From Chryseobacterium indologenes (GTDB lineage: Bacteria; Bacteroidota; Bacteroidia; Flavobacteriales; Weeksellaceae), in the NCBI RefSeq assembly GCF_001295265.1, contig NZ_LJOD01000010.1:1-64000 (forward strand): a stretch of 64,000 bases of DNA, given 5' to 3'. How positions within the stretch are numbered: the stretch's first letter is position 1; the number at the start of each line of letters is the position of its first letter. The notes beneath the pieces are model-generated. The model saw only the letters and a list, made by a program, of their open reading frames with translations. It had not been told where the DNA came from and made no database searches. A program made the position numbers and the translations under genes. Shown piece after piece: positions 26,988 to 35,229 of the stretch.

Positions 26988-27383
26988 ATGAATTTAATTT
27001 GCAGCATATTTCTTACTTTTTATATGGTGTTCAGACCTCTGATCCCATTGACGGAATATGCTGTAAATTATGATTATATCTCAAAAGTATTGTGTATCAA
27101 TAAAAGCAGGCCGGAAGTTCACTGTAACGGAAAATGTTATCTCAGTAAACAGCTTGCCAAAACAAACGATACCGATTCCTCTCCTTTAAACAAAACTAAA
27201 ACTTCAGGACAGAAAATTCCTGATACTTATATTCCTTCCGGTATTACAACAGTTACCATCACTGAAAAAATACCTTTTTTAAACTTCAGCTTCATTTACG
27301 AAGAAGCTTATTCCTTTCTGTTTCTGAAGCATATTTTCAAACCTCCGGTTTTTTTAAGTTTTATCTTTTACTTATCATATTAA
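26988..27383 (+). CDS. Small Cys-motif membrane protein, copy 2
   Basis: A 131-residue paralogue of the 24748 gene: one N-terminal hydrophobic segment, F-R-P-L-I-P-L, Y-A-V-N-Y-D-Y-I, the motif L-C-x(9)-H-C-N-G-K-C-Y, L-A-K-T and a C-terminal I-F-K-P-P-V-F. Unlike copy 1 it has about nine further hydrophobic residues after P-P. Starting 3 bp after the SOD stop, it is almost surely co-transcribed with it. The function is unknown; the three Cys suggest metal or redox chemistry in the periplasm. Confidence 0.65.
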   Translation: MNLICSIFLTFYMVFRPLIPLTEYAVNYDYISKVLCINKSRPEVHCNGKCYLSKQLAKTNDTDSSPLNKTKTSGQKIPDTYIPSGITTVTITEKIPFLNFSFIYEEAYSFLFLKHIFKPPVFLSFIFYLSY

Positions 27384-27413
27384 AGGCAAAGCCCGCAGGA
27401 GCTTTTATTTAAA

Positions 27414-27429
27414 CATAAGAGTTCTTATG
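27414..27429. promoter_or_regulatory. Palindrome upstream of the MbnP-MbnH genes
   Basis: CATAAGA-GT-TCTTATG is a perfect 7-2-7 inverted repeat, 125 bp before the MbnP-like gene. It has the same size and spacing as the palindrome at 25121-25136, but another sequence. Confidence 0.3.
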
Positions 27430-27440
27430 GCACATAAAGT

Positions 27441-27468
27441 CTGTCACTTAAAATAATTTAAGTGTCAG
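27441..27468 (+). other. Hairpin in the MbnP leader
   Basis: A 12-bp stem with one mismatch (27441-27452 with 27457-27468) and an ATAA loop. No real T-tract follows, so it is either a weak terminator of the SOD operon or a leader structure of the next operon. Confidence 0.4.
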
Positions 27469-27554
27469 GAAATGGCTTTTTGCCAATAAAAAACTGAGTG
27501 TTTTTACACATTCAGAACCATTCTTATATCGAAAATTCAACTTAAAAAATCAAA

Positions 27555-28379
27555 ATGAAAATCTGTAAATTTTTATCATTATTATTTGTTGCCTTTACAC
27601 TGGCAGCTTTTACATCATGTCAGAACCGCGATGATGACCCTCAGGATTCTTCAGCAGGTACTATTCAGATAAAATTCGAAAACGGGTTTAATAATTTAGG
27701 CAATATTGTATTGGATCAGACTATACAGACTTCCACAGCAGGGCAGAAGCACAAGTTTTCCACACTGAAATATATTATCAGTAATATCAGCCTGATTGAT
27801 GAAAACGGAAATGAATTTAAATACAACGAAAACAACCCGGACAAAGGGGCTTTTATTATTGATCAGGCAGAGGCCAAAGCGGGCGTGGTTTATCTGGATC
27901 TGAACGGTATCCCTAAAAATAATTATAAGAAAATAAAATTCGGACTTGGGCTTAGCCAGAAAGCCTATCTGCTGGGACAGGACGGGCAGGCAGAATTCTG
28001 GAACACGGCCAAACAAAAAGGGATGTCCTGGTCATGGGCTGCCGGATATGTATTTGTAAAGCTGGAAGGCAAATATGGAACAACATCGGCAGATAAAGAA
28101 TTTATGAACCACACCGGAAATATGGGAAATGTTACGGCAAACAATACCCCTGATCTTTACCGGGAAATTTCGTTGAACCTTCCGGTTACGGCCAGAGTAA
28201 CGAGCCAGATTAAGCCGTCAGTCCACATTCTGGCAGATCTTAATCAGTTTCTGAGCGGAAAGAAAAAGCTGATACTGAATACAGATAACGATATGGCAAT
28301 GGGCTCAAACCAGCATTTGACAAACGTAACGGATAACCTGACAAACATGTTTAAAGTAGACCATGTTCACAATGATTAA
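27555..28379 (+). CDS. MbnP-family copper-binding lipoprotein
   Basis: A 274-residue lipoprotein (A-F-T-S-C, Cys22) whose body matches the MbnP family: I-Q-I-K-F-E-N at about 37-43, the K-Y-I-I-S-N-I motif at about 72-78 and G-M-S-W-S-W-A-A-G-Y-V-F-V-K-L-E-G at about 156-172. In methanotrophs MbnP is made copper-binding when its diheme partner MbnH oxidises a tryptophan to kynurenine; W159 and W161 lie in the matching region here. The MbnH-like gene overlaps its end, which supports the assignment. The copper role in this organism is inferred. Confidence 0.85.
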   Translation: MKICKFLSLLFVAFTLAAFTSCQNRDDDPQDSSAGTIQIKFENGFNNLGNIVLDQTIQTSTAGQKHKFSTLKYIISNISLIDENGNEFKYNENNPDKGAFIIDQAEAKAGVVYLDLNGIPKNNYKKIKFGLGLSQKAYLLGQDGQAEFWNTAKQKGMSWSWAAGYVFVKLEGKYGTTSADKEFMNHTGNMGNVTANNTPDLYREISLNLPVTARVTSQIKPSVHILADLNQFLSGKKKLILNTDNDMAMGSNQHLTNVTDNLTNMFKVDHVHND

Positions 28380-29418
28380 TTTACTGACAAGAATACCACT
28401 GCTTCTGATTTGCTTTCTAAGCCTTTCAGCCTGTTCAGATGAAGTAATGCAGCCCTTGGAAAAAGATGATGCCTATCTGTTGCAGTTTCCGTCTTACTTT
28501 CCGGAGATGACCTTTGATAAAGCCTCCAATCCGGTTACTAAAAATGGAGTGGAGTTGGGAAGGAAGCTGTTCTACGATGGGAAGCTTTCCCGTAATAATA
28601 CCATTTCATGCGGATTCTGCCACATTCAGGAAAATGCTTTTACCCATCATGGGCATAATGTGAGCCATGGTGTAGAGGACAGAATAGGAATCCGGAATGC
28701 GCCGCCTATCCAGAATATGATATTTCTGAAAAGATATATGTGGGATGGAGTAATCCATAACCTGAATGAGCAGCCCATTATTCCCATTACGGATGCAAAT
28801 GAAATGGACAGCTCAATGCCGGAAGCTATTACGAAACTGAAAGCAGATCCGAAATATAAAAAACTTTTTGCAGCAGCCTATGGAGATGAAAATATTACGG
28901 GAGAGCGCGTCCTGAAAGCATTGTCACAGTTTATGGCAAGCCTGATCTCAGCAGAATCAAAATATGACAGGTTCAGGCAGGGAAAAGAAAAACTGACTAC
29001 GGAAGAGTCTCAGGGAATGGCACTTTTCCAGCAGAAATGTGCTTCCTGCCATAGCGGAGAATTGTTTACCGATGAGAGTTTCAGAAATACAGGAATGTAT
29101 TATCATCAACAATTTAAAGATCCGGGACGATACCGGGTAACACTCGATCAGAACGACTGGATGAAATTCCGGGTGCCTAGCCTCAGAAATGTAGAATATA
29201 CCGCACCTTATATGCATGACGGAAGATTCTATACACTGGATGCCGTTCTCAATTTCTATTCTGATGGAGTTGAAGACCATCCTAATCTGGACCCGGAGCT
29301 GAAACAGAACGGTCATACCGGAATTGCTATGAACAGCCAGGAAAAGCAGTTTATTATCACTTTTCTGAAAACGCTTTCCGATAAAAACTTTATTTCTAAC
29401 CCAAAATTTGCCGAATAA
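28372..29418 (+). CDS. Diheme cytochrome c peroxidase / MbnH-like lipoprotein
   Basis: A protein of about 348 residues of the bacterial cytochrome c peroxidase / MauG superfamily. It has a lipobox (L-S-A-C) and two heme c sites, C-G-F-C-H (near residue 82) and C-A-S-C-H (near 223). The pairing with an MbnP-like gene makes an MbnH-type tryptophan-oxidising role more likely than simple peroxide removal. The ATG at 28372 overlaps the MbnP stop by 8 bp; an ATG at 28363 is equally open and adds three residues. The following gene overlaps its stop (TAATG). Confidence 0.85.
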   Translation: MINLLTRIPLLLICFLSLSACSDEVMQPLEKDDAYLLQFPSYFPEMTFDKASNPVTKNGVELGRKLFYDGKLSRNNTISCGFCHIQENAFTHHGHNVSHGVEDRIGIRNAPPIQNMIFLKRYMWDGVIHNLNEQPIIPITDANEMDSSMPEAITKLKADPKYKKLFAAAYGDENITGERVLKALSQFMASLISAESKYDRFRQGKEKLTTEESQGMALFQQKCASCHSGELFTDESFRNTGMYYHQQFKDPGRYRVTLDQNDWMKFRVPSLRNVEYTAPYMHDGRFYTLDAVLNFYSDGVEDHPNLDPELKQNGHTGIAMNSQEKQFIITFLKTLSDKNFISNPKFAE

Positions 29419-30365
29419 TGAACATGAAAAAAGTAATGGTGATGACAGGATTAATTTTATCTTCAGGATTTCAGGCTAAAGCGGTTAATGATAGTATGGA
29501 CGTTTCCAATACGTTTAACGGAATGCTGCTAGATGACTGTGATGCCTGCGGCTGTGCAGCAGGAAATGGCTCTTCAGGCTTTGAGTCATTGCTGAATCCT
29601 CAGTTTATCGGAATTAAGTATTTTGCCCAGCATTATAAGGCAAAAGAAAATTTGTTTGTAAAAGACCTTACACAGGACCAGTATTTCAATACACTTCAGC
29701 TTTGGGGAAAAATTCCCCTGATGAAAAAGCTGAGTATATATGCCGGTCTGCCGTTCCACTTTCACGAAAAGAACACTCAACAGGGAGACATCCGTATTAA
29801 TGGAATCGGGGATCTGAATCTGATGGGAATTTATCAGATCGTTAACTCAAAAGATAATGTCCATCAGCTTAATGGCGGTCTTGGAATAAAAGTCCCTTTA
29901 GGAAAATTTGATGAAAAAGGAATTTCCGGAGTTAATCCAGGTTTTCAGTTGGGAACAGGAAGCTGGGATTATCAGGCTGCGCTGAATTATAAATTTCAGA
30001 AAAATAAGCTGGCAGTACTGATTAATACAGATTATACCATCAAAACTGAAAATAAAAAACATTATCAGTTCGGAAATCAATGGAATTATGCTGCAACAGG
30101 ATTTTATCAGATCACTGGGAATGAGAAAACAATCTTATCTGCCAAGGCCGGTCTTCAGGGTGAGATATATGCCACTAACAGACAGTATGGAGAGGCGCTG
30201 CCACGCACATCAGGAAGCTCTTTGTACGGGAAACTGGGCTTTGAGGCATCTTATAAAAGATTCAGCCTCGGAAGTGAGCTGATGCTGCCTGCCTATTCCG
30301 GTCTGGCAGGAGGAGATATTGAAGCAGAATCCCGTTTCAGTATTTTCCTGAATATTGGGATTTGA
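29418..30365 (+). CDS. Outer-membrane beta-barrel with an N-terminal C-x-x-C-x-C motif
   Basis: A 315-residue exported protein with a signal peptide (about 1-22, ending Q-A-K-A). An acidic/Cys motif, D-D-C-D-A-C-G-C-A-A-G, follows shortly after cleavage (about 39-48). The rest has alternating strands and a final aromatic strand ending in isoleucine, typical of a small outer-membrane barrel. The start codon overlaps the MbnH-like stop (TAATG), so the three genes form one operon. It may be a copper or substrate channel, or a receiver for the MbnP product; no named family is recognised. Confidence 0.65.
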   Translation: MNMKKVMVMTGLILSSGFQAKAVNDSMDVSNTFNGMLLDDCDACGCAAGNGSSGFESLLNPQFIGIKYFAQHYKAKENLFVKDLTQDQYFNTLQLWGKIPLMKKLSIYAGLPFHFHEKNTQQGDIRINGIGDLNLMGIYQIVNSKDNVHQLNGGLGIKVPLGKFDEKGISGVNPGFQLGTGSWDYQAALNYKFQKNKLAVLINTDYTIKTENKKHYQFGNQWNYAATGFYQITGNEKTILSAKAGLQGEIYATNRQYGEALPRTSGSSLYGKLGFEASYKRFSLGSELMLPAYSGLAGGDIEAESRFSIFLNIGI

Positions 30366-30409
30366 TGAACTGCTGATCGCCTGATAGGAATATTTTCTTT
30401 TGACGAAAG

Positions 30410-30440
30410 CCCTGCGGATTAAAAATACCCGCAGGGTTTT
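30410..30440 (+). terminator. Intrinsic terminator of the MbnP-MbnH operon
   Basis: An 8-bp perfect stem CCCTGCGG/CCGCAGGG (30410-30417 with 30429-30436) is followed by TTTTT. Confidence 0.9.
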
Positions 30441-30494
30441 TCTCTTATTTTGAAATGTTTTTATCCTGTTGAAAATCATTTTGTTATTTGAGAT

Positions 30495-30524
30495 TTTGAA
30501 TGTGTTGATAATTGTTTATCTTTG
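30495..30524 (+). promoter_or_regulatory. Promoter of the cobalamin operon
   Basis: TTTG (30495-30498), 18 bp, then TATCTTTG (30517-30524). Transcription should start about 6 bases later, at the 5' edge of the riboswitch. Confidence 0.75.
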
Positions 30525-30527
30525 CCG

Positions 30528-30690
30528 AAATCTGGTGAGCCGTAAAAAGCGCTTAAAAGGGAATCCGGTGAAAATCCGGGACAGACCCGCTGCTGTAAGC
30601 TCCACACCAAAGTTTCTGAAGAATATATCCACTGTTTTTTTATGGGAAGGATTTCAGAAACGGAGTAAGTCAGAAGACCTGCCAGAAAAT
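30528..30690 (+). promoter_or_regulatory. Cobalamin (B12) riboswitch
   Basis: The leader shows the cobalamin riboswitch signatures in order: G-G-T-G-A-G-C-C, A-A-A-A-G-G-G-A-A-T-C-C-G-G-T-G, G-A-C-A-G-A-C-C-C-G-C-T-G-C-T-G-T-A-A, a variable arm (30610-30660), and A-G-T-C-A-G-A-A-G-A-C-C-T-G-C-C. Bound cobalamin normally shuts off the downstream genes. The next gene is a BtuB-like receptor. Confidence 0.95.
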
Positions 30691-30777
30691 AAACGTTTGA
30701 CGCTTTCGTGGAATAAAGCTTAGGACAACAATGATTCTGTGCAGTGAATGCTGTGCTTTATCGTTGCTTTCTTATAT

Positions 30778-30813
30778 CCATTAGCGTCATCATTATTCTA
30801 AATGAGCTAATGG
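30778..30813 (+). promoter_or_regulatory. Start-codon-sequestering hairpin, likely riboswitch expression platform
   Basis: CCATTAGC (30778-30785) and GCTAATGG (30806-30813) are perfectly complementary, with a 20-nt loop, and the second arm contains the ATG at 30810. Pairing would hide the start codon, so this fits a translational switch under the B12 riboswitch. No T-run terminator was seen between riboswitch and gene. Confidence 0.6.
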
Positions 30814-32840
30814 TGACAAAACTTACTGCTTCTCTGTTTCAAAAGGGAGCTATCACATTTTTTGTGGCAGCCTCTTATCTTGTATTCTCCCAGTCTAAGG
30901 ACAGCATCCGGGAGAGAACAATTCTTCCTGTTCAGATTTATAAAAAAGATTTTAAAGAAATCCTTCCGGCTCAGATTTTATCGGGAGAGCAGCTGGAAAG
31001 GCTGAACAGCCAGTCGGTGGCAGATGCCCTGCGGTATTTTTCCGGTGTCCAGATCAAGGATTACGGAGGAATGGGAGGGCTGAAAACCGTCAATATCCGG
31101 AGCATGGGAAGCCAGCATGTCGGAGTTTTTTATGACGGGATTCAGCTTGGAAATGCACAGAACGGAGTGGTAGATCTTGGAAAATTTTCCCTTGATGATA
31201 TTGAGGCAATTTCTCTATATAACGGCCAGAAAAGTGAAATCTTCCAGCCGGCAAAGGATTTCGGATCTTCAGGATCTATTTATATTCAGCCTAAAACACC
31301 TGTATTTAAAGGAAATCAGAAAACAAACTTAACGGTCAGACTGAAACTAGGGTCTATCAGCCTGTTTAATCCCTCATTCCGTCTGGAGCAGAAGATTTCA
31401 GACCGGGTTTCAGCAAGCTTCAGCTCAGAATTTGTACAGAGCGAGGGATTGTACAAGTATAAATATCAAAAGAAAAATACTGACGGATCTGTTGCCAATG
31501 ACACCATTGCCAGAAGGTATGATTCCTATATCAGGGCCAAACGTTTTGAAACCGGGTTCAACGGAACTCTTAATGACGGAAGCTGGAGCGTCCGCGGCTA
31601 CGGATATATTTCAGACCGTGGAATTCCTACAGCTGTTGTGAATAATGATTTCGGACCTAAAGGACAGTACATGCTGGATGAAAATTATTTTATTCAGGCG
31701 AATTTCAGGAAAAAGCTGTTCCCTAAATTAGAAAGTCAGTTTAAAGCTAAATTTGCCTACGATTATTCCAGATTCCTGGATATTGCCAATGTATCCACAA
31801 CAGCACTGCGTATTGATAATACCTATATTCAGAGGGAACTCTATTTTTCTTCATCTAACATCTATTCCATTACTAAAGACTGGGATGTAAGCGCAAGCTT
31901 CGATTTTCAGTATAATAATCTTGATGCTAGTCTGAAGGATTTTTCATTTCCTACCCGCTATACTTCACTCCTGGCTTTTGCTACAACCTACCAGTGGAAA
32001 AGATTTAAATTCCTGGGAAGTGTTCTTGGAACGTTCGTACATGAAAACGTGGAAAAAAATGCAAAATCTCCTGACAAAACGGAATGGGCGCCTTCTGCAT
32101 TTCTGAGCTATCAGCCCTTTGATTCAAAAGATTTTTCCGTAAGGGCCTTTTATAAAAGGATTTTCAGAATGCCAACCTTCAATGATCTGTATTACACCAT
32201 GATTGGAAATGTCATGTTGAAACCTGAATTTACCAGACAGTATGACATTGGTTTTACTTACCAGAAACTCTATGATCATGAGTTTTTTAAAGGAATTTAT
32301 GTGAAAGCGGACGGATATTATAATGAAGTGGAAAATAAAATCATCGCCGTGCCTACGACCAATCTGTTCAGATGGATGATGACGAATCTCGGAGAGGTGA
32401 AAATCCTGGGGGCGGATGTCAATGTCCAGGCCGAATTCGATGTTCATAAAGTGAAGCTGAAACCTCTGCTAAGCTATACCTATCAGAGGGCTGGGGATTA
32501 TACTGACAGAAAGGAAGACTATTATGGAGATCAGATTTCCTATGTGCCGTGGCATGCCCTGACTTTTACGATGATGGCAGATTATAAGGACTGGAGTTTT
32601 AATTACAGCTTTATGTATACCGGAGAACGCTATGATGCGCAGCTGAATAATATCCGGGCTAATTATCTTCAGCCATGGTATACCCATGATCTTTCCGTTC
32701 AGAAAAAATTCAACTGGCATTCCCACCAGATCAAAGCCGGTTTTGAGGTCAACAATGTCCTCAATCAATATTATGACGTGGTAAGGAATTATCCTATGCC
32801 CGGAAGAAATTTTAAACTCATTGTAAGCTTTACATTATGA
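30810..32840 (+). CDS. btuB: BtuB-like TonB-dependent vitamin B12 receptor
   Basis: A 676-residue TonB-dependent receptor with a signal peptide (about 1-27, V-F-S-Q), a plug domain (L-N-S-Q-S-V-A-D-A-L-R-Y-F-S-G-V near residue 65 and V-N-I-R-S-M-G near 92) and a 22-strand-type barrel ending in an aromatic strand (V-S-F-T-L). The cobalamin riboswitch upstream and the BtuG-like gene next to it identify B12 as the likely cargo. The ATG at 30810 was chosen because a proper signal peptide starts there; a GTG at 30744 would add 22 odd residues. The next gene starts inside its stop (ATGA). Confidence 0.9.
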   Translation: MVTKLTASLFQKGAITFFVAASYLVFSQSKDSIRERTILPVQIYKKDFKEILPAQILSGEQLERLNSQSVADALRYFSGVQIKDYGGMGGLKTVNIRSMGSQHVGVFYDGIQLGNAQNGVVDLGKFSLDDIEAISLYNGQKSEIFQPAKDFGSSGSIYIQPKTPVFKGNQKTNLTVRLKLGSISLFNPSFRLEQKISDRVSASFSSEFVQSEGLYKYKYQKKNTDGSVANDTIARRYDSYIRAKRFETGFNGTLNDGSWSVRGYGYISDRGIPTAVVNNDFGPKGQYMLDENYFIQANFRKKLFPKLESQFKAKFAYDYSRFLDIANVSTTALRIDNTYIQRELYFSSSNIYSITKDWDVSASFDFQYNNLDASLKDFSFPTRYTSLLAFATTYQWKRFKFLGSVLGTFVHENVEKNAKSPDKTEWAPSAFLSYQPFDSKDFSVRAFYKRIFRMPTFNDLYYTMIGNVMLKPEFTRQYDIGFTYQKLYDHEFFKGIYVKADGYYNEVENKIIAVPTTNLFRWMMTNLGEVKILGADVNVQAEFDVHKVKLKPLLSYTYQRAGDYTDRKEDYYGDQISYVPWHALTFTMMADYKDWSFNYSFMYTGERYDAQLNNIRANYLQPWYTHDLSVQKKFNWHSHQIKAGFEVNNVLNQYYDVVRNYPMPGRNFKLIVSFTL

Positions 32841-33970
32841 AAAAACTAAACTTTTACCTCTTGGCTTTTGCCATGCTGTGCCTATTCTCATGCCGGACGG
32901 ATGATTACGTGATCCCCTCGGAAAAAGATGAGGTAAGCAGCGGAGAAGACACACCTGTTAAAGGCTTTTATCTTCTGAACGAAGGAAATATGGGAAGTAA
33001 CAAGTGTACTCTTGATTATTATGACTATGCCAGCGGAGTCTATCATCGGAATATCTATGGAGAAATCAATCCGAATGTGGTTAAAGAGCTTGGTGATGTA
33101 GGAAATGACATCATGATTTACGGAAGTAAAATGTATGTAGTGGTGAATGTTTCCAACAAAATTGAAGTGCTGGATGCCAAAACGGCTAAACGTATTAAGA
33201 CCATACAGCTGCAAAACTGCCGTTATATGAAATTTAAAGGTGGAAAAGTGTATGCCAGCAGCTATGCCGGCCCTGTTGAGCTAAATCCAAACTCACCTCC
33301 CGGGAAAGTAGTGGAGATTGATACAGCTTCCCTGGCGATTGAAAGACAGGTGGTGGTAGGATATCAGCCTGAAGAAATGGAAATTATCGGAGATAAGCTT
33401 TTTGTAGCCAATTCCGGAGGCTATATGTTCCCGAATTATGACAGGACAGTTTCTGTGATTGATCTTAACAGTTTTACAGAGACCAGAAAAATTGATGTGG
33501 CAATCAATCTTCACCGTATCAGAAAAGATAATTACGGAGATCTCTATGTAAGTTCCAGGGGAGATTACTATAATATTCCATCCAGCCTGTTTCTTGTGGA
33601 TGCTGCTACCGGAACCGTTAAAAAGGACTTCCATGTTGCAGTAAGCGGAATGACGATTGTGAATGACAAACTCTATTACTATGGCAATGAATTCAATTAC
33701 AATACCCATAGTTATGTTAAAACTTTCGGCATCATTGATGTAAAAACGGAACAGGTAATCACGAATAAAATTATAGACCAGCAGTATGCCGATGAGATCA
33801 AAGCTCCGTACGGAATTGCAGTAAATCCTTATACAGAAGACATCTACCTTACCGATGCCCGGAACTATGTGACTACGGGATATGTATACTGTTTCGACAA
33901 AACCGGAAAATTCAAATGGAAAACCGAAGGCGGAAATATTCCTGCCCATTTTGCTTTTTTATACAAATAA
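32837..33970 (+). CDS. btuG: BtuG-like surface lipoprotein, B12-binding beta-propeller
   Basis: A 377-residue lipoprotein (L-F-S-C, Cys about 19) with a beta-propeller body of YncE/DUF5074 type. Recognisable stretches are G-F-Y-L-L-N-E-G-N-M-G (about 43-53), V-V-K-E-L-G-D-V-G-N-D, N-C-R-Y-M-K-F and Y-A-S-S-Y-A-G-P-V. In gut Bacteroides, BtuG is a surface lipoprotein that binds B12 very tightly and hands it to BtuB. Adjacency and a 4-bp overlap with btuB support the same role here. Binding affinity cannot be judged from sequence. Confidence 0.8.
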   Translation: MKKLNFYLLAFAMLCLFSCRTDDYVIPSEKDEVSSGEDTPVKGFYLLNEGNMGSNKCTLDYYDYASGVYHRNIYGEINPNVVKELGDVGNDIMIYGSKMYVVVNVSNKIEVLDAKTAKRIKTIQLQNCRYMKFKGGKVYASSYAGPVELNPNSPPGKVVEIDTASLAIERQVVVGYQPEEMEIIGDKLFVANSGGYMFPNYDRTVSVIDLNSFTETRKIDVAINLHRIRKDNYGDLYVSSRGDYYNIPSSLFLVDAATGTVKKDFHVAVSGMTIVNDKLYYYGNEFNYNTHSYVKTFGIIDVKTEQVITNKIIDQQYADEIKAPYGIAVNPYTEDIYLTDARNYVTTGYVYCFDKTGKFKWKTEGGNIPAHFAFLYK

Positions 33971-33982
33971 TCGAATGAAAAA

Positions 33983-35191
33983 ATGGAAAGAAAAACTTTG
34001 AATATTATAAAAACGATACTTTTCTCTTCTGTTCTTTTAGGAACGGCAGCCTGTAAAAGTGACACTGAAGAAATCATGGAAGAAATAACTTTTCCTTCAG
34101 AAGTACTGAAAGAGTCTTATACAATTGACAGGCTTAAAATTTTAAACATTGATCCGAAGATTGAAGGAAAACTTACCTGGAGCATCAATGACTCTGTAAT
34201 TTCTGAAAACCTGCAGCTGGATTTTGTAAGCGCTTATGCCAAAACATATCCGCTGACTTTGAAGGTTGAGGTAAAAGGTGCTGTGAAAATCTACAAATCA
34301 TCTATCATTGTGAATCAGGAGTCGGCCCCCTACAGTAAATATATCAGCAATGTTTTTGAATACCGTCCGGCGGTAGGCCAGTTCATCAATGAAATGCCCG
34401 AATACCTGAACGGTAATACAGAAGCTGACATGGTAAGAAAAGCGAAAGAGTCCCTTGTCGGCGGAAATTCAACGATGATTACCCTTGGCGGATATGGAGG
34501 CTATGTTGCTTTCGGTTTCGATCACACCATTCCTAATCTGGAAGGGCGGGATTTTAAAATTCTTGGAAATGCTTTCTGGGGAAATAGCTCCAATGCTGCC
34601 AGGTCCGGATCATGTGAGCCTGGAATTATCATGGTGGCCTATGATAAAAACAAAAACGGAAAGCCGGATGAGGACGAATGGTATGAAATCGCCGGCAGCG
34701 AATATTTTAAGAATACCACTCTTAAAAATTACAGCATAACTTATTTCAAACCTAATGAAAATAAACCTCCCGTTCCCGGAAGTGAGTTTTGGCAGACTGA
34801 TGTGGAGTACATCAAATGGCAGGATAATAATGGGACTTCTGGATTTAAAACTAAAAATACCTTCCATGCACAGAGCTATTATCCTTTATGGCTTTCCCAG
34901 GCTTCTTACAGCTTTACAGGAACCCGGCTGAAGGATAATTTTTACGACCAGAGCGGAACGGGAGCTTATTGGGTAGGGGCATCCTATGATTACGGATATG
35001 CAGATAATGCACCGAATAATGATGAAGCTTCCAATATTGATATTTCATGGGCCGTAGACAGAAATGGTAATTATGTTAAGCTCCCCGGAATCGATTTTAT
35101 TAAGGTATATACCGGAGTAAATCAGGAAGCCGGATGGCTCGGTGAAGTTTCTACAGAAGTAGCCGGAGCATATGATTTGCACCTCAATTAA
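33983..35191 (+). CDS. Surface lipoprotein of the cobalamin locus
   Basis: A 402-residue lipoprotein (T-A-A-C, Cys about 14). Residues about 25-110 look like an Ig/PKD-type beta domain. The larger C-terminal part contains G-G-Y-G-G-Y-V-A-F-G-F-D-H, G-N-A-F-W-G-N and D-K-N-K-N-G-K-P-D-E-D-E-W-Y, the last resembling a calcium-binding D-x-N-x-N/D loop. Related 'cell surface protein' genes sit in B12 loci of Bacteroides. It probably helps capture cobalamin at the surface. I cannot say whether it is a BtuH-type binder. Confidence 0.6.
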   Translation: MERKTLNIIKTILFSSVLLGTAACKSDTEEIMEEITFPSEVLKESYTIDRLKILNIDPKIEGKLTWSINDSVISENLQLDFVSAYAKTYPLTLKVEVKGAVKIYKSSIIVNQESAPYSKYISNVFEYRPAVGQFINEMPEYLNGNTEADMVRKAKESLVGGNSTMITLGGYGGYVAFGFDHTIPNLEGRDFKILGNAFWGNSSNAARSGSCEPGIIMVAYDKNKNGKPDEDEWYEIAGSEYFKNTTLKNYSITYFKPNENKPPVPGSEFWQTDVEYIKWQDNNGTSGFKTKNTFHAQSYYPLWLSQASYSFTGTRLKDNFYDQSGTGAYWVGASYDYGYADNAPNNDEASNIDISWAVDRNGNYVKLPGIDFIKVYTGVNQEAGWLGEVSTEVAGAYDLHLN

Positions 35192-35229
35192 GAAATCAGA
35201 ATATAAATCAATTTAAAATAGTAACTACA

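Noticed and set aside
28363..29418. Plain cytochrome c peroxidase for peroxide defence
   Set aside because: Not excluded by sequence, but overlap with an MbnP-family gene favours an MbnH-type role.
30469..30723. 84-codon open frame over the B12 riboswitch
   Set aside because: It coincides with the conserved riboswitch and its promoter; the translated protein has no family features.
33293..33949. 218-codon antisense frame inside the BtuG-like gene
   Set aside because: The forward frame has clear propeller motifs; the antisense protein is a compositional by-product.
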